A stretch of DNA of 64,000 bases from Tolypeutes matacus (lineage: Eukaryota; Chordata; Mammalia; Cingulata; Chlamyphoridae). The notes beneath the pieces are model-generated. The model searched no databases. It worked only from the letters and a program-made list of their open reading frames with translations, and had not been told where the DNA came from. The stretch spans positions 7,265,373 through 7,329,372 of the forward strand of contig JAKSZT010053881.1 of the NCBI GenBank assembly GCA_026826555.1. The letters are read 5' to 3'. Numbering within the stretch: position 1 is the stretch's first letter; the number at the start of each line of letters is the position of its first letter. A program made the position numbers and the translations under genes. This document shows, piece after piece, positions 22,014 to 31,925 of the stretch.

Positions 22014-22378
22014 AATGCAATACCAATCAGAATTCCAACAGCCTCCTTTACAGAAATAGAAATAGAAATTGCCAAATTTATTCAGAAGGGAAAGTGCACA
22101 CAAATAGTCAAAAGCATCCTAAAAAAAGAAGAGCTATCTTGGAGGACTTTCACAGCCTGAACTTGAAACATATTAAAAAGCTACAGTTGGTGTGTATTTC
22201 TGTCTTTCTCTCCCATTTCTCAGCAAGCTCTGTTCTTTCCCCCATTTCCCAAATAAATTCTTTTTACTGGCCTAACTACAAAAAAAAAAAAAAAACAAAA
22301 AAAAAAAAAACAAAAACTACAGTGGTCAAAACGCTTTGGTATTGGCATAAAGATAGACACATCGATTGATGGAATAGA
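22014..22378 (+). mobile_element. L1 ORF2 fragment joined to DAS tail
   Basis: Internal ORF2 text: aattccaacagcctcc, aatttattcagaagggaaag, atcttggaggactttcaca and gctttggtattggcataaag. It has no 3'UTR or own A tail. It begins exactly at the DAS A-tail and ends at a second copy of that tail (aagaaataaaataaatctt, about 22379-22410). It holds a small insertion at 22188-22311. Confidence 0.75.
22188..22311 (+). mobile_element. Short retroposed transcript end with TSD
   Basis: About 90 bp of non-L1 text ending in AATAAA (22252-22257) and actggcctaactac, then two A-runs. It is flanked by aaaaagctacagt (22175-22187) and aaaaactacagt (22312-22323). The AATAAA followed by about 20 nt and poly(A) looks like the 3' end of a polyadenylated RNA, possibly LTR-driven. 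Confidence 0.65.
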
Positions 22379-22448
22379 AAAGAAATAAAATAAATCTTAA
22401 AAAAAAAAAGAAATTCTAATAAAATCTTTCTCTACCTCTTCATTTTAT

Positions 22449-22475
22449 ATGTGTGTGTGTGTGTGTTTGTGTGTA
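22449..22475. repeat. (TG)n microsatellite
   Basis: About 12 GT dinucleotides with one interruption (tttg). Confidence 0.9.
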
Positions 22476-22629
22476 CTGAATCCTATAGTCCTGATACTTC
22501 TTACCTTACCATTTAAATCCCTATTGTTGGCTGCAATTCCTATAGGACTAGGCAAGGGGATAAACTGCCATGCTTTCTTTTTAGTTTTTTTTTTTTAAAC
22601 TTGTATTTATTACATATTTTAAAAATTAA

Positions 22630-22890
22630 TCCATGCTTTCTTAAGCAAACTGTTCCTTCTCCCTGGAACTCTCACTCTTCACCATCTATTTACCTTACTA
22701 AACTCTATTCTTTTGGATCTCAGCTTACGTGTTACATCCTTCAGCAAGCCTTGCTTGACTCCCCAACACTTGAGAGGTGCCCTCCTATATGCTCATATAA
22801 TACATTGAACTTACCCATACCTTAGCATCTATCCTTCTGCATTGTCATTGCAGTAGGCATTTCCACTGTTTACAACTATCTAGTTCTCTA
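22630..22890 (+). mobile_element. L2 LINE 3' region
   Basis: The phrases actgttccttctccctggaa, cagcttacgtgttacatcct and cagcaagccttgcttgactc follow the L2 order. It ends in cagtaggcatttccactg. No coding capacity. Confidence 0.7.
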
Positions 22891-24640
22891 CTTCTGCGCA
22901 TATGGGAGCATTGCATCTTCTCACCTTCTTGAAGTTAGGTGTGATTATATGTGAGCAGAATTGATGAGGTCCTTCTAAGTTCCCAAGGTCCTCTCTTCCT
23001 CTGCCATGGCAATTGTGTTGATCTGGAGGTGCAGTGGTGTGTCATCATGTGGAGGGTGGCTGCCAGGGAGAGGTGCATCTGTGAGACTTTGCACATATGA
23101 GATATTACCTTTGTTGCCTTTTTAGGCACAGTAGCCAAACTCTCAGTGAGGTTCTGATGTACTGAAAAGTGAAGGAATATTTGAGGAGAAAAATGATGAT
23201 ACTTTCTGTAGAATAAGAGAAAATGTTTTATCATTGAAAGAGAACTATGTATAGACAAGAAATAAAAGGCATACTTCCCTTTATGCATGGATAAATAACA
23301 ACAGTGAAATATTCCAGGAATTGGAGAAGGAGTTCTATATAATATGAGGCCACATGAAAACAATTATTACTAGGTATTAATTAATTCATCATTCACTCAT
23401 CCAACTGAGTTTTATATGCTAACTGAGCTCAGGTGTATGGTGGAGGGTGAGAAGAAAAAAATCTGACTCCTTTTCTGGAACTGCTCAGTCAAGTAGAGGA
23501 TAAACAGAGACCAAGCTAACTAGAATACAGTGGAATAGGGCAATAATAAAGGTACTCTTGGGAAGGCACATAGAAGAACTTTATTACATCTGAGAAGGAG
23601 GATGATGACTTCAAAAAAGTGACATTTTAATTGGGTCCCTCCACCGTTATAAACTCACCTTTCCTCTCCTGTGCTCTTCTTGACTGTCTGTCACCTGTAC
23701 TCACCTTCAGTCCTTACCATTGCTTTGTCATCATCTAGCACTACCATCTTTGATACAATAAAATTCGTGATCCCACTCTCTGACCAAACGCTTCAATCTT
23801 CTCAGTCTGCTTATTCATTTATAGCCAGCTACAGCTATTCCTTCAAACTTACCGAGGCATCCATTCTCAGACCTCTCCTATTTTAACTTTTCCCTTTCTT
23901 TGCTTAGACATCCATGGACCAACACTTTGACCACTTCTTGCAATGTTTAACTCCTTTATTATATTGTGCTTTTGTGGGTATTATGAAGCCCACCTGGAAA
24001 ATCTTACCTTCAATAAAACCACCTGTGGCATTCACCATGCTTATATTTAGAATGCTGGAGGAAATCCCAGGCCAATTTGGTACATTTTACAACCATCATT
24101 TCCAACTTCAATTAGGGCCTCAACATTTCATAATAATCCTTTTATATTTCCCTCCTTGATGGTCTTTCTAATTCTCCACAATGGCTGTTTCAAAACTTCT
24201 CCTCTCTCCTAATATTCTTAAATCCTTGTTGTCACTTTATACAGAAAATATAATCCATCAGATTGACACTACTTTAATTTCCTGCAACCAAACCTAAAAA
24301 GTTACTGATAGTCATAACCATCCTTTTCCCATTCTATCCTGTTAAAATGAAGGGTTGGTATTTTGTCTATCCTAGGCTAATAACTTGGGTATGGTTGATA
24401 CACCAGCGTAGGGGAAGGAGAGAACATGCTTGTACTATAAGAAGAGAAAGAGGCCTAGGAAAAAATCCTGAGGAATAGAACATTGAAGAGAGAGATGGAA
24501 GAAGAAGATATCACCAAAAGGATTGAAAGGAGCTGTCAGAGAGGGGAGATGAAAGGAAGGAAAGTGTGAAGTTAAGGTAGCCATCTTCAAACTCTTCAGA
24601 GAAGTCAGGTAGAATAAAAGCTGAGATAGAGCCTTTGGAT
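22891..24640. other. Unassigned older DNA
   Basis: About 1.75 kb with only hints of ancient repeats, such as ctggaactgctcagtcaagt near 23476 and C/T-rich text at 23640-24300. Several 70-140-residue ORFs occur on both strands, but none has a domain or continues past stops. No gene called. Confidence 0.4.
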
Positions 24641-24649
24641 TTAGCAACA

Positions 24650-25042
24650 AATAACTTATTAAAGACCTTGATAAAACTGACCATTTTTAAGTGTATACTT
24701 TAGTGGCATTAATTGCATTTTTAATGTTATGCTACCTTTAATACCATTCATCACTAAAAGTTTTTAATCACCCAAAACAGAATCCCTGTACACATTAATC
24801 AATAATTCCTCATTCTTCCTTCGTCTAGCCCCTGGTAACCTCTAATCTACTTTCTGAATATATTAATTTGTTTATTCTAGATATTTCATATAAGTAGCAT
24901 CATACAATATTTGTCCTTTCATGTATGGCTTATTTCACTTAGCTTTATGTTTTCTAGATTTATCCATATTGTAGCATGTATCAGAACTTCGTTCCTTTTT
25001 ATGGCTGAATAATATTGCATTGTATATATACCACATTTTGTT
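24650..25042 (-). mobile_element. Antisense L1 (L1M-type), left part
   Basis: Reads as the complement of an L1 3' region and ORF2 C-terminus: aatccctgtacacattaatc, cccctggtaacctctaatct, tggcttatttcacttagctt and ttatggctgaataatattgc. It continues after an insertion at 25737. Confidence 0.85.
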
Positions 25043-25058
25043 TATTCATTCATTTATT

Positions 25059-25720
25059 TATTTTTTCTTTTTTAATATATAATAAACTTTGTATTTTTCC
25101 CTTCCTGAGATGGCTCCCTCGTCTGTTTGTTTATTTTTTTTTTCTCATTGTTTTTGCTCATTGTCTGTTTTTTCTTTAGGAGGCACCAGGAACGGAACCT
25201 AGGACCTCCCATGTAGGAGGTGAGCACTTACTGGTTGAGCCACATCCACTCCCTGCTTGTTTGTTTTTGCTTGTTGTCTGCTTGTTGTTTGCTCATTGTT
25301 TTGCTCATTATCATCTTGTTGTTTTTACTTGATATCTGCTCACTGTCTGCTTGTTGTTTGTTTATCTTCTTTTGGAGGCACGTGAGAGGCAGATGCTCAA
25401 CTGTGGGAGCCACATCTGCTCCCTAAACTTTATTTTTTTCCCTAAACTTTATTTTTAAAGAGGTTTTAGATTACAGAAAGTAAAAGTATTACTCAGCTGT
25501 AAGAAGGAATGAAGTATTGACACACACAACACATGGATGAATCTCCAAGACTTTATATTAAGTGAAGTAAGCCAGTCACTAAAGGACAAATATTGCATGA
25601 ACTCACTCATATCACCTAAGAATATTGAGCAGACTCACAGGGATAGAGTCTGGAAGATAGCTACCAGGAGATAGAAAGGGAGTAGAGAGTGGTGAGCTGA
25701 TGCTCAATCTGGGAAGAACC
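25059..25720 (-). mobile_element. 5'-inverted (twin-primed) L1 with perfect 16-bp TSD
   Basis: Flanked by tattcattcatttatt at 25043-25058 and 25721-25736. From the left it shows a T-rich end and an L1 3' end in antisense, carrying a DAS dimer. After about 25485 it flips to sense L1 text (tattactcagctgtaagaagg, cactcatatcacctaagaat). This arrangement is the signature of twin priming during target-primed reverse transcription. The host antisense L1 continues on both sides. Confidence 0.8.
25110..25423 (-). mobile_element. DAS SINE dimer inside the inverted L1
   Basis: Two antisense tRNA-like heads: ggaggcaccaggaacggaac to gagccacatccactccc (25179-25254), and gcagatgctcaactgtggga to cacatctgctccc (to 25423). 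They are separated by cttgttgtctgc repeats. A possible TSD is aaactttgtatttttccc on the left and taaactttatttttttccc on the right. Confidence 0.8.
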
Positions 25721-25736
25721 TATTCATTCATTTATT

Positions 25737-26327
25737 GATGTACACTTGGGTTGTTTCCAACTTTTGGAATTGTGAATAATGCTGCAATGAACACTGGTAT
25801 ACAAAATCTCTTTGAGTCCTTGTTTTCAGTTCTTTTAGGTACATACCTAAGAGTGGAATTGCCAGGTCATATGGTAATTCTCTATTTAACTTTTTGAGGA
25901 GCCACCAAACTGTTTTCCACAGCAGCGACACTATTTTACATTCCTACCAGCAATGCACAAAGATTCAAATTTCTCCACATTCTCACCAACACTTGCAATT
26001 TTCCATTTTTTAAAACAATAGCTATCTTAAAGAGTGTAAAGTGGTATCTCATTGTGGTTTTGATCAGCGTTTCCCTAATGGCTAATAATGTTGAATATCC
26101 TTTCATGTGCTTATTGGCCATTTCTATCTTAGAGAAATGTCTATTCAAGTCCTTTGCCCTTTTTAAAACTGGGTTGCTTGTCTTTTAGCTGTTGAATTGT
26201 AGAATATTAAGCCCTTATCAGATATATGATTTACAACTATTTTTCTCCCATTCTGTAGGTTGTCTTCTCACTTTCTTGATAATGTCCTATGATGTACAAA
26301 AGTTTTTTTGTAATTAATTGCCTTTTT
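25737..26327 (-). mobile_element. Antisense L1 (L1M-type), right part
   Basis: Continues ORF2 C-terminal complement: cacttgggttgtttccaac, tgaataatgctgcaatgaac, gagtggaattgccaggtcat and ccatttctatcttagagaaat. It ends near the cttgataatgtcc landmark. No open frame of note. Confidence 0.85.
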
Positions 26328-26448
26328 ATTATACTCTAAGCTCTTTGTTGATAAGCAGGGACTGGGTCTACTTCACAGTTATAGCTCCAATGCCTGGAAC
26401 ATAGTACTGTTGAATAAATATTAGTGGAATGAATGAATAATTATGACT
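26328..26448 (+). mobile_element. L2 LINE 3' end
   Basis: Contains ctctaagctctttgttgata, gcagggactgggtctact, caatgcctggaacatagtac and gttgaataaatatt, the canonical L2 ending. Confidence 0.8.
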
Positions 26449-26449
26449 T

Positions 26450-26665
26450 CTAATATTTGTATACTGCTTTAAGATATTTCTACATTTATTATCTATCAAT
26501 CTTTACATATAACCGTGAGAGATAAGTATTACTTTCCCCTATTTTACTGATGAAGAAAAATGGGGTTCAGAGAGTTTATGACTTCTTCCAAGATCTTCCA
26601 TCTATCAGTGGCAGAGTGGGACTCCCACTTCTCTGTTATTCACCTAACAGTTTATTGCCTCTCAA
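26450..26665 (+). mobile_element. MIR SINE
   Basis: Follows the L2 tail. Contains tattttactgatgaagaaaaa, ttcagagagtttatgac and gtggcagagtgggactccca in MIR order. Confidence 0.75.
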
Positions 26666-26775
26666 GGGTAAGGAGATTTTGGGCTAACACTGGTTGGAGA
26701 CTGCAAGGTCTCCATGAGGAATACTTTCTGATTTTAATCATATTGGTTTTACATGAATCCAAGCTCTCTGGGAGT

Positions 26776-26776
26776 T

Positions 26777-26820
<44 letters not shown>

Positions 26821-26833
26821 TNNNNNNNNNNTT

Positions 26834-26877
<44 letters not shown>

Positions 26878-26891
26878 TTCTTTCTTTCTTT
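26776..26891. repeat. (TTTC)n microsatellite with assembly gap
   Basis: About 116 bp of TTTC units broken by ten N (26822-26831). The N run is a gap within the repeat, so its true length is unknown. The K/E/R or S/F-rich frames through it are artefacts. Confidence 0.95.
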
Positions 26892-26892
26892 T

Positions 26893-27137
26893 AAACAAAT
26901 CTATTTTATTGGTACATATTAACAAAGCATACAATTCATTCAATGTGTACAATAATAGTATTTGGTATAATCTCATAGTTGTGCATTCATCATTTCAATC
27001 ATTATTAGAGTATTTTCATTATTTCAACAATAATAGTAAACAAAAAATGACAAATAATAAACAAGAAAATTCCTCACCTCTCCATCTCTGTTGCCACTTC
27101 TTTTTTTAAATTTTATTTATATATATATAAATATATT
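26893..27137 (-). mobile_element. Antisense L1 3' fragment
   Basis: aaacaaatctattttattgg, acaaagcatacaattcattc and gtgcattcatcatttcaatc match the copies at 56745 and 40565. It stops at a TA-rich run that also carries ttaagaggtgcttagattac, the start of another antisense L1 3' end. Confidence 0.7.
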
Positions 27138-27205
27138 TTAAGAGGTGCTTAGATTACCTTTTATATATATATATATATGTATATATAAATATATATATAT
27201 TTTTT
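27110..27205. repeat. TA-rich microsatellite
   Basis: Two tracts of TA/ATAT (27117-27136 and 27162-27205) flank the phrase ttttaagaggtgcttagatt. The same arrangement of TA tract and this phrase recurs at 39370-39410 and 40100-40125. Confidence 0.8.
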
Positions 27206-27640
27206 TATTTTTATTTTTTAAGGATTTATTTATTTATTTACTTTTATCCATTTTTACACCCCTTCCCCCTCCCCCCCCGTTTTTGCTGTTTCTGTGTCCA
27301 TTCGCTGGGCAACTCTGTGTCCATTTTCTGCCCTCTCTTCTCATCCTTCTCCTCCTGTCTTCACTGGGATTCAATCCTTGGAATCTCTGATGTAGGAGAG
27401 AGGCATCCTGCCCGCTCAACCTTAGTTGCTGGTTTTTCGGTGCGTCTCATCTTGCCTCTCCCTTGTGTCACTCTCCTATTATGTCATCATCTTGCTGTGT
27501 GGCTCGCGGGAACTGGTGGTGCGCCCGCGCACAGGGCCTGGCGGCCCACGCACCTTCTATATATTTTTTAAATTTTTACCAGGAGGTCCCGGGGATTGAA
27601 CCCAGGTCCCTCCATATGGGAGATGGACGCCAACCAGATA
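27206..27640 (-). mobile_element. DAS SINE dimer, divergent subfamily
   Basis: Tail aaggatttatttatttattt; first head with ttcactgggattcaatcctt; a linker rich in CpG (cgcccgcgcacagg); second head caggaggtcccggggattga to ggagatggacgcc. The linker differs from the other dimers here. Confidence 0.8.
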
Positions 27641-28107
27641 TAGCCCCCTGCTATATCTCTTAAGGTTGACCAGAGATACCTAGAGTTACAGTCTTTTCCC
27701 ATACAGGATGGACATATAATAAATCAGGCTTAGTTTATCACCAGCATTCTAAAAACCAGACCTAGGGAGGAAAACGAGGTCTGGGGACACATGCATGGTT
27801 TCTAATATAGCGAATGTTTAGCCCACCCTGATTATCACAGAATCAGGACAGTGAGAATATTCGCAGATAAATATATTTTAAGTGGGAGTTTCTTACCATA
27901 CTGATAAGAAGGAATCATGCTGGAATCAGGCTGCATACTTCAGAACCCTGGCTGCTCCCTCTTGCGAGTTTGGGCATGTTTCATAACCCCTCCAAGTCTC
28001 AGTTCTCACTTATCTGATACTTGCTTTTGAATGAAGCCCTAAACATAGAGCCTAACTCAGATTTGGTGATCAGTAGTAAGTGGTAGTTGTCATTGCCCTT
28101 GTATTAT
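27641..28107. other. No recognised gene or repeat
   Basis: About 470 bp of apparently unique DNA between SINEs, with no ORF of note. Confidence 0.4.
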
Positions 28108-28273
28108 TATTATTTTTTTAAGATTTATTTTATTTATACCCTCTCCTCCCCGTCTGCTCTCTGTCCATTGTGCTCAGCTTCTTTTTTTTTTTTCCAGGAG
28201 GCACTGGGAACCAAACCTGGGACTTCCCATGTGGTAGGTGGGCACCCAACCACTTAAGCTACATCTGCTTCCC
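28108..28273 (-). mobile_element. DAS SINE with 14-bp TSD
   Basis: Tail aagatttattttatttat, T13 tract, then ccaggaggcactgggaacca and cttaagctacatctgcttcc. TSD tgcccttgtattat (28094-28107) and tgcccttctattat (28274-28287), one mismatch. Confidence 0.92.
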
Positions 28274-28359
28274 TGCCCTTCTATTATCAGTCATGTATTA
28301 TGCAGTACAGGCAACATGACTGACTCAGGGGTCCTGTTTCTTGGGGCATGTAATGACAT

Positions 28360-28622
28360 TGCAATGACAGATACAGGTCATAATATATGTTGTCATAACT
28401 TACAAAATTGTACAGAAGAGAGTGCAAACTGCAGTGTAAACTATAATCCACACTTTGTGGCAATGCTCCAAAATGTGTTCACGAATTGTAACAAATGTAC
28501 CACACTAATGAAGGATATTGTTAATGTGGGAAAGTGTGGGAGGGGTAGGGAGCCGGGCATATGGGAATCCCCTATATTTTTTATGTAACATTTGTGTAAT
28601 CTAAGTATCTTTTAAAAAATTT
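28360..28622 (+). mobile_element. L1 3' end
   Basis: Same tail family as 18275: gatacaggtcataa, gtacagaagagagtgcaaac, ttgtaacaaatgtaccacac and atgggaatcccctatatt, ending tgtgtaatctaagtatctttt. Confidence 0.8.
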
Positions 28623-28995
28623 CCAAAAGTTGGAAACAACCCAGGTGTCCATCAACAGATGAATGGATAAACAAACTGTGGTCTATTCACACGATGGAAT
28701 ATTATGCAGCTGTAAGAAGAAATGAAGTCATAAAGCATATGGCAACATGGATGAACCTGGAGGATATTATGTTGAGTGAAGCAAGCCAGACACAAAAGGA
28801 CAAATACTGTATGAATGCATTACTATGAACCAAATATATTGTGTAATATATTGTTTGATTAAAAAAAAATTTTACATGTATCCATTACATTTAATTGAGA
28901 AATGTATATATTTATTCATCTATGTTTACTTTTTAGTTTTTAATTGTTTATGTTTTCAATTATTAAATGTACAAAATAAAGTTAAAAAAAATAAT
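28623..28995 (+). mobile_element. L1 ORF2 C-terminus and 3'UTR fragment
   Basis: Contains ggaaacaacccaggtgtcca, ggaatattatgcagctgtaa, gatgaacctggaggatatta and caagccagacacaaaaggac, then AT-rich 3'UTR ending near aataaagttaaaaaaaataa. The 182-residue ORF starting here runs on into unrelated sequence and a MIR, so it is not a gene. Confidence 0.8.
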
Positions 28996-29334
28996 AAAAC
29001 AGTGTATATATATAAAAGAATGCCGCCTCGGCATTTCCTATTGTCTGTTAAATTGTGTTGGCTGGTCTTGATTTCCAGACTGACTCAGGCTACCACGTGC
29101 ATGATAAGACTCAGGGGAATAATCCAGCCTCACAGGTCTCTAAGGAGACAAATCTGGGTAGGACTGAAGCCTGTGTGGCAAGTCCCACTTCAGAATTTAG
29201 AGGTTTGCAAATTTGTGGGAGATGTGGAAGAAGCTATAATGTGCTTAGAAGGTAAACCAAAGACAGGGTTGTCTGGCACGAAGGAAGAAGTAAGACCTGA
29301 AAAAAAAAAAAAGTCAGAAAAACATTTAAGTAAC
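28996..29334. other. Unassigned DNA with an A13 run
   Basis: About 340 bp ending in an A-run at 29300-29312. It could be a further retroposed segment, but I see no polyadenylation signal or TSD. Confidence 0.35.
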
Positions 29335-29490
29335 AAATATTTATTGATAGCTTATTATGTGCCAAGTACTTAATGTGTATTAACTTACTTAATTCTAATA
29401 ACCCGGTGGATTGTGATATTCCTATTTTACAAGTTGAGGAAACTGAGATTCAGAAAGGTTAAATAACTTCCCCAAGGTCTCACAGATGGG
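29335..29490 (+). mobile_element. MIR SINE
   Basis: Contains gatagcttattatgtgcca, attaacttacttaattctaa and aggaaactgagattcagaaa, then ccaaggtctcacag. Clear MIR order. Confidence 0.82.
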
Positions 29491-29644
29491 ACCAGATACC
29501 TGGAATAAGTAATAAGAGGTAATAGGATCTGTTTGAACATGGTGCTCCATGTATATCCCTGAGCAAGATGCCTTAGTTTCTGTGGGTTATACTGCCTGGC
29601 TTTATGTGTCAATCCCACTCAGGTGGTCCCTTAAAGGATCTAGC

Positions 29645-29800
29645 AAACCTGGTTACATATCACATTCCGCTGGGAGTTTGTTAAATGCACAAATTTCCAG
29701 GTCATACTCACAGAGGTTCTGATTCAGTAGGTCTCAGGTAGGTCCCAAAATCCATGTGCTTAAAAATCACCGCAGAAAACTCTGAAGTACTTGGTCCCTT
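29645..29800 (+). mobile_element. hAT-Charlie MITE, MER5A-like
   Basis: tgggagtttgttaaatgcac, aggttctgattcagtaggtc and atccatgtgcttaaaaatca follow the MER5A/MER20-class layout. Ends are degraded. Confidence 0.7.
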
Positions 29801-30335
29801 GGCAGGTATTTAGAAACTACCACCTTAAAGTCTCCTACCTGCTGGAAGTAGTATATGGGCATTATGCGGGCGTTTACTCACACAAGTCAACCATAGAGGC
29901 TTTAGCTAAAAACCAAATCTATTGATTAACCAACCCTGGATGGGGAAGGGTTGGAACCATGTCAAAAATTCCTTTGGTTCCCAAATCCCAACCTTCAAAA
30001 TGAAACCTGTATTAGTAGACTGCACACATAGAATGCAATGTAGCAGTAATGTGGGTTGTGAAAGGTATTCCTGCTAAACTGCCCTTGTTCTCCATAGGCT
30101 GCTGCTGGTCTGTTAGGGTAACTTAAAATCCTGAATATTGAGTTTCTCAGCGATCGTTTGTGTTCTACATGAGTAAAGAAGCAATAAGCATTTTGTCTGC
30201 AGCAAGCCAAATCATCCTGAGAGAGCAGTTTACATCATTAGACTGTAATAAAATAAGTTGCCACCAGCAGCTGCCAACAATATTTCTGGTGACTTAGAAA
30301 AAGGTTATGTTTAGCAAACATTTTCTGAGTTGTGT
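29801..30335. other. Unassigned DNA 3' of the unidentified ORF
   Basis: No repeat recognised. A 71-residue minus frame (29995-30210) lies downstream of the ORF at 30336-30590 on the same strand but shows no domain. If that ORF belongs to a retrocopy, this could be its 3'UTR; no A tail is visible. Confidence 0.35.
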
Positions 30336-30590
30336 TTACTTTTGTACATGAAGGCAAGCTGGGTGTGCTGGCAGACTGATTCTCTTTCTGATTTCATGTA
30401 CTTTTAATAATGGTCTGTCTGGGTAAGCATGGGCAAATCTAGTAAAGTACTTGATGGAATGCTCGATGTCAAAGCCATAATTTAATACTTCACCAGGAGG
30501 CTTGAAGAGCCTGTTCTCTTCAAAGATGAAATGGGTAGCATGGTACTTGCTATTAATCACCAAAACTTTTTTTCCCCTACTGTTAAGCAT
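30336..30590 (-). CDS. Unidentified 84-residue ORF (pseudogene or exon?)
   Basis: I do not recognise the protein. The frame from ATG to TAA is unusually protein-like for this window: mixed, globular composition with phrases such as KYHATHFIFEENRLF and FTRFAHAYPDRPLLK, and no low complexity. It does not overlap any repeat I can see; an L2 begins about 70 bp upstream. On the minus strand the text before it (ctgctatgcttaacag) could serve as a 3' splice site, and caaaagtaaac at its end could be a weak 5' splice site, so an exon is possible. A processed pseudogene fragment or a chance frame are alternatives. No promoter is seen. Confidence 0.3.
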   Translation of the reverse strand: MLNSRGKKVLVINSKYHATHFIFEENRLFKPPGEVLNYGFDIEHSIKYFTRFAHAYPDRPLLKVHEIRKRISLPAHPACLHVQK

Positions 30591-30659
30591 AGCAGTAGAA
30601 ACTCTTTGCTAAGGGAGCCAACACTTCTTGAAATCCTTAAGTTTTTTCCAACTACAAAG

Positions 30660-31012
30660 TCACTACCCTGGGCCAAGCTATCAGTCCTTGACTGAATTAC
30701 AGTAATAAACTCCTGGATGGTCTCCCCTCTCTCTTCTTGCCCTTCTATATACATTTCTCCATTCAGTAACCAGACGAATTGTCCTAAAACATAAATCTTA
30801 TCATGTTTAGCCACAATTTTCCCAGCAGTTATTACAGTCTATGGTACATGGTAGATACCCAATAATTTCTTAACTGAGTGAAATGACTGTTTCTTCATAA
30901 ACTATTCAAAACCTCCCCATTGCTTTCAGGGTACAGACCAAACTTCCTAACATGGGTTATAAGGCCCTGTCCATGCATCCTTCTCACACACACTCTGACC
31001 CACCTCCAGCTC
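30660..31012 (+). mobile_element. L2 LINE, first part
   Basis: tcctggatggtctcccctct, gaattgtcctaaaacataaa, aaacctccccattgctttca and tataaggccctgtccatgca are in L2 order. Interrupted by an LTR and resumes at 31481. Confidence 0.7.
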
Positions 31013-31480
31013 TGTTTTAGTTTGCTAAGCTGCTGAAATGCAATGTACCAGAAATGGGTTGGCTTTTACAATGGGGATTTATTATCTTATAAGCTTACAG
31101 TTTTGGGACTGAGAAAAAAATGTCCAAATCAAGCCATCATCAGGTGAAGCTTTCTCCCTGAAGACCAACTGCTAGCAATTCTGGACTCCTTTGTCATATG
31201 GTGGCATCTGCTGGTCTCTCCCTTTCCTTCTGAGTTTCCTTGCCTTCAGTTTCCCGCTTTGTGTCTTTCTCTATCTTTGAATTTCTTTCTCTTATAAAGA
31301 ACTCCAGTAAGAGGATTAAGACCCACACTGGGCCATGCCTTACTGAAGTAACCTAATCAAGAAACCCTTAATGGAAGCAAGCTAATAAAACAGTCCTACC
31401 TACAATAGGTCCACATCCACAGGAATGGATCAACTCTAAGAACATAGTTTTTGGGGGTCTATCAACTTCAAACTGCTACA
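31013..31480 (-). mobile_element. Solo LTR, MaLR/ERVL-like, armadillo copy 2
   Basis: Starts tgttttagtttgctaagctg and ends cttcaaactgctaca. Internal landmarks are aatgggttggcttttaca, tttattatcttataagctta, ttataaagaactccagtaag and ccacatccacaggaatgg. All of these recur in copy 3. It splits an L2, which fixes the boundaries. 468 bp. Confidence 0.75.
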
Positions 31481-31925
31481 ACTCCTCCAGTTTTTTGTTT
31501 TTTAAAAATCTCTCTCTCATTTCTGAGCTCTCTTACCTATTATTCACTCCACCCAAAAATATATTTTCCCCCCATTCCTACCCTGACAACCTTGCTTTAA
31601 CTGGACAATTCATTTTCTTTCTTTAGATTTCAGATTAGATGTCACCTCTTCCAGAAAGTCTTCTCTGATTTCCCCTAAGACTGTGTTACTTATACCTCCT
31701 TGGTGCTCCGTTAACTCCTGAACTCCTCCCTCCTTCATCACAGCTCTTACTCCACTGCATTTGCAGTAATTGCTTAATTTCTCTTCTTTGTATTCTATTA
31801 GGCTATAAGCTCCTTGGGTGCAGAGATATCTTATTTACCACCGTACAGATCCTAGCACCTAGCACAGGTCTTAACACCTAGCAAGTATTCAATAAATATT
31901 ATTGCCTGAATGTTAAATGAATAAG
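31481..31925 (+). mobile_element. L2 LINE, second part with 3' end
   Basis: Continues with gattagatgtcacctcttcc, agaaagtcttctctgatttc, taggctataagctccttggg and attcaataaatattattgcc. With the first part it forms about 800 bp of L2. Confidence 0.85.

Noticed and set aside
22935..23363. 142-residue minus-strand ORF
   Set aside because: No recognisable domain; the region has hints of an old decayed repeat and the frame begins and ends without any gene-like signals.
26749..27109. Frames of repeated LSFF or KKERKKE units
   Set aside because: Translation of the TTTC microsatellite, including N positions.
28825..29373. 182-residue plus-strand ORF, longest methionine-started frame outside SINE sequence along with the endonuclease frame
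   Set aside because: It begins in L1 3'UTR, crosses unassigned DNA and an A-run and ends in a MIR. No domain; composition follows the underlying repeats.
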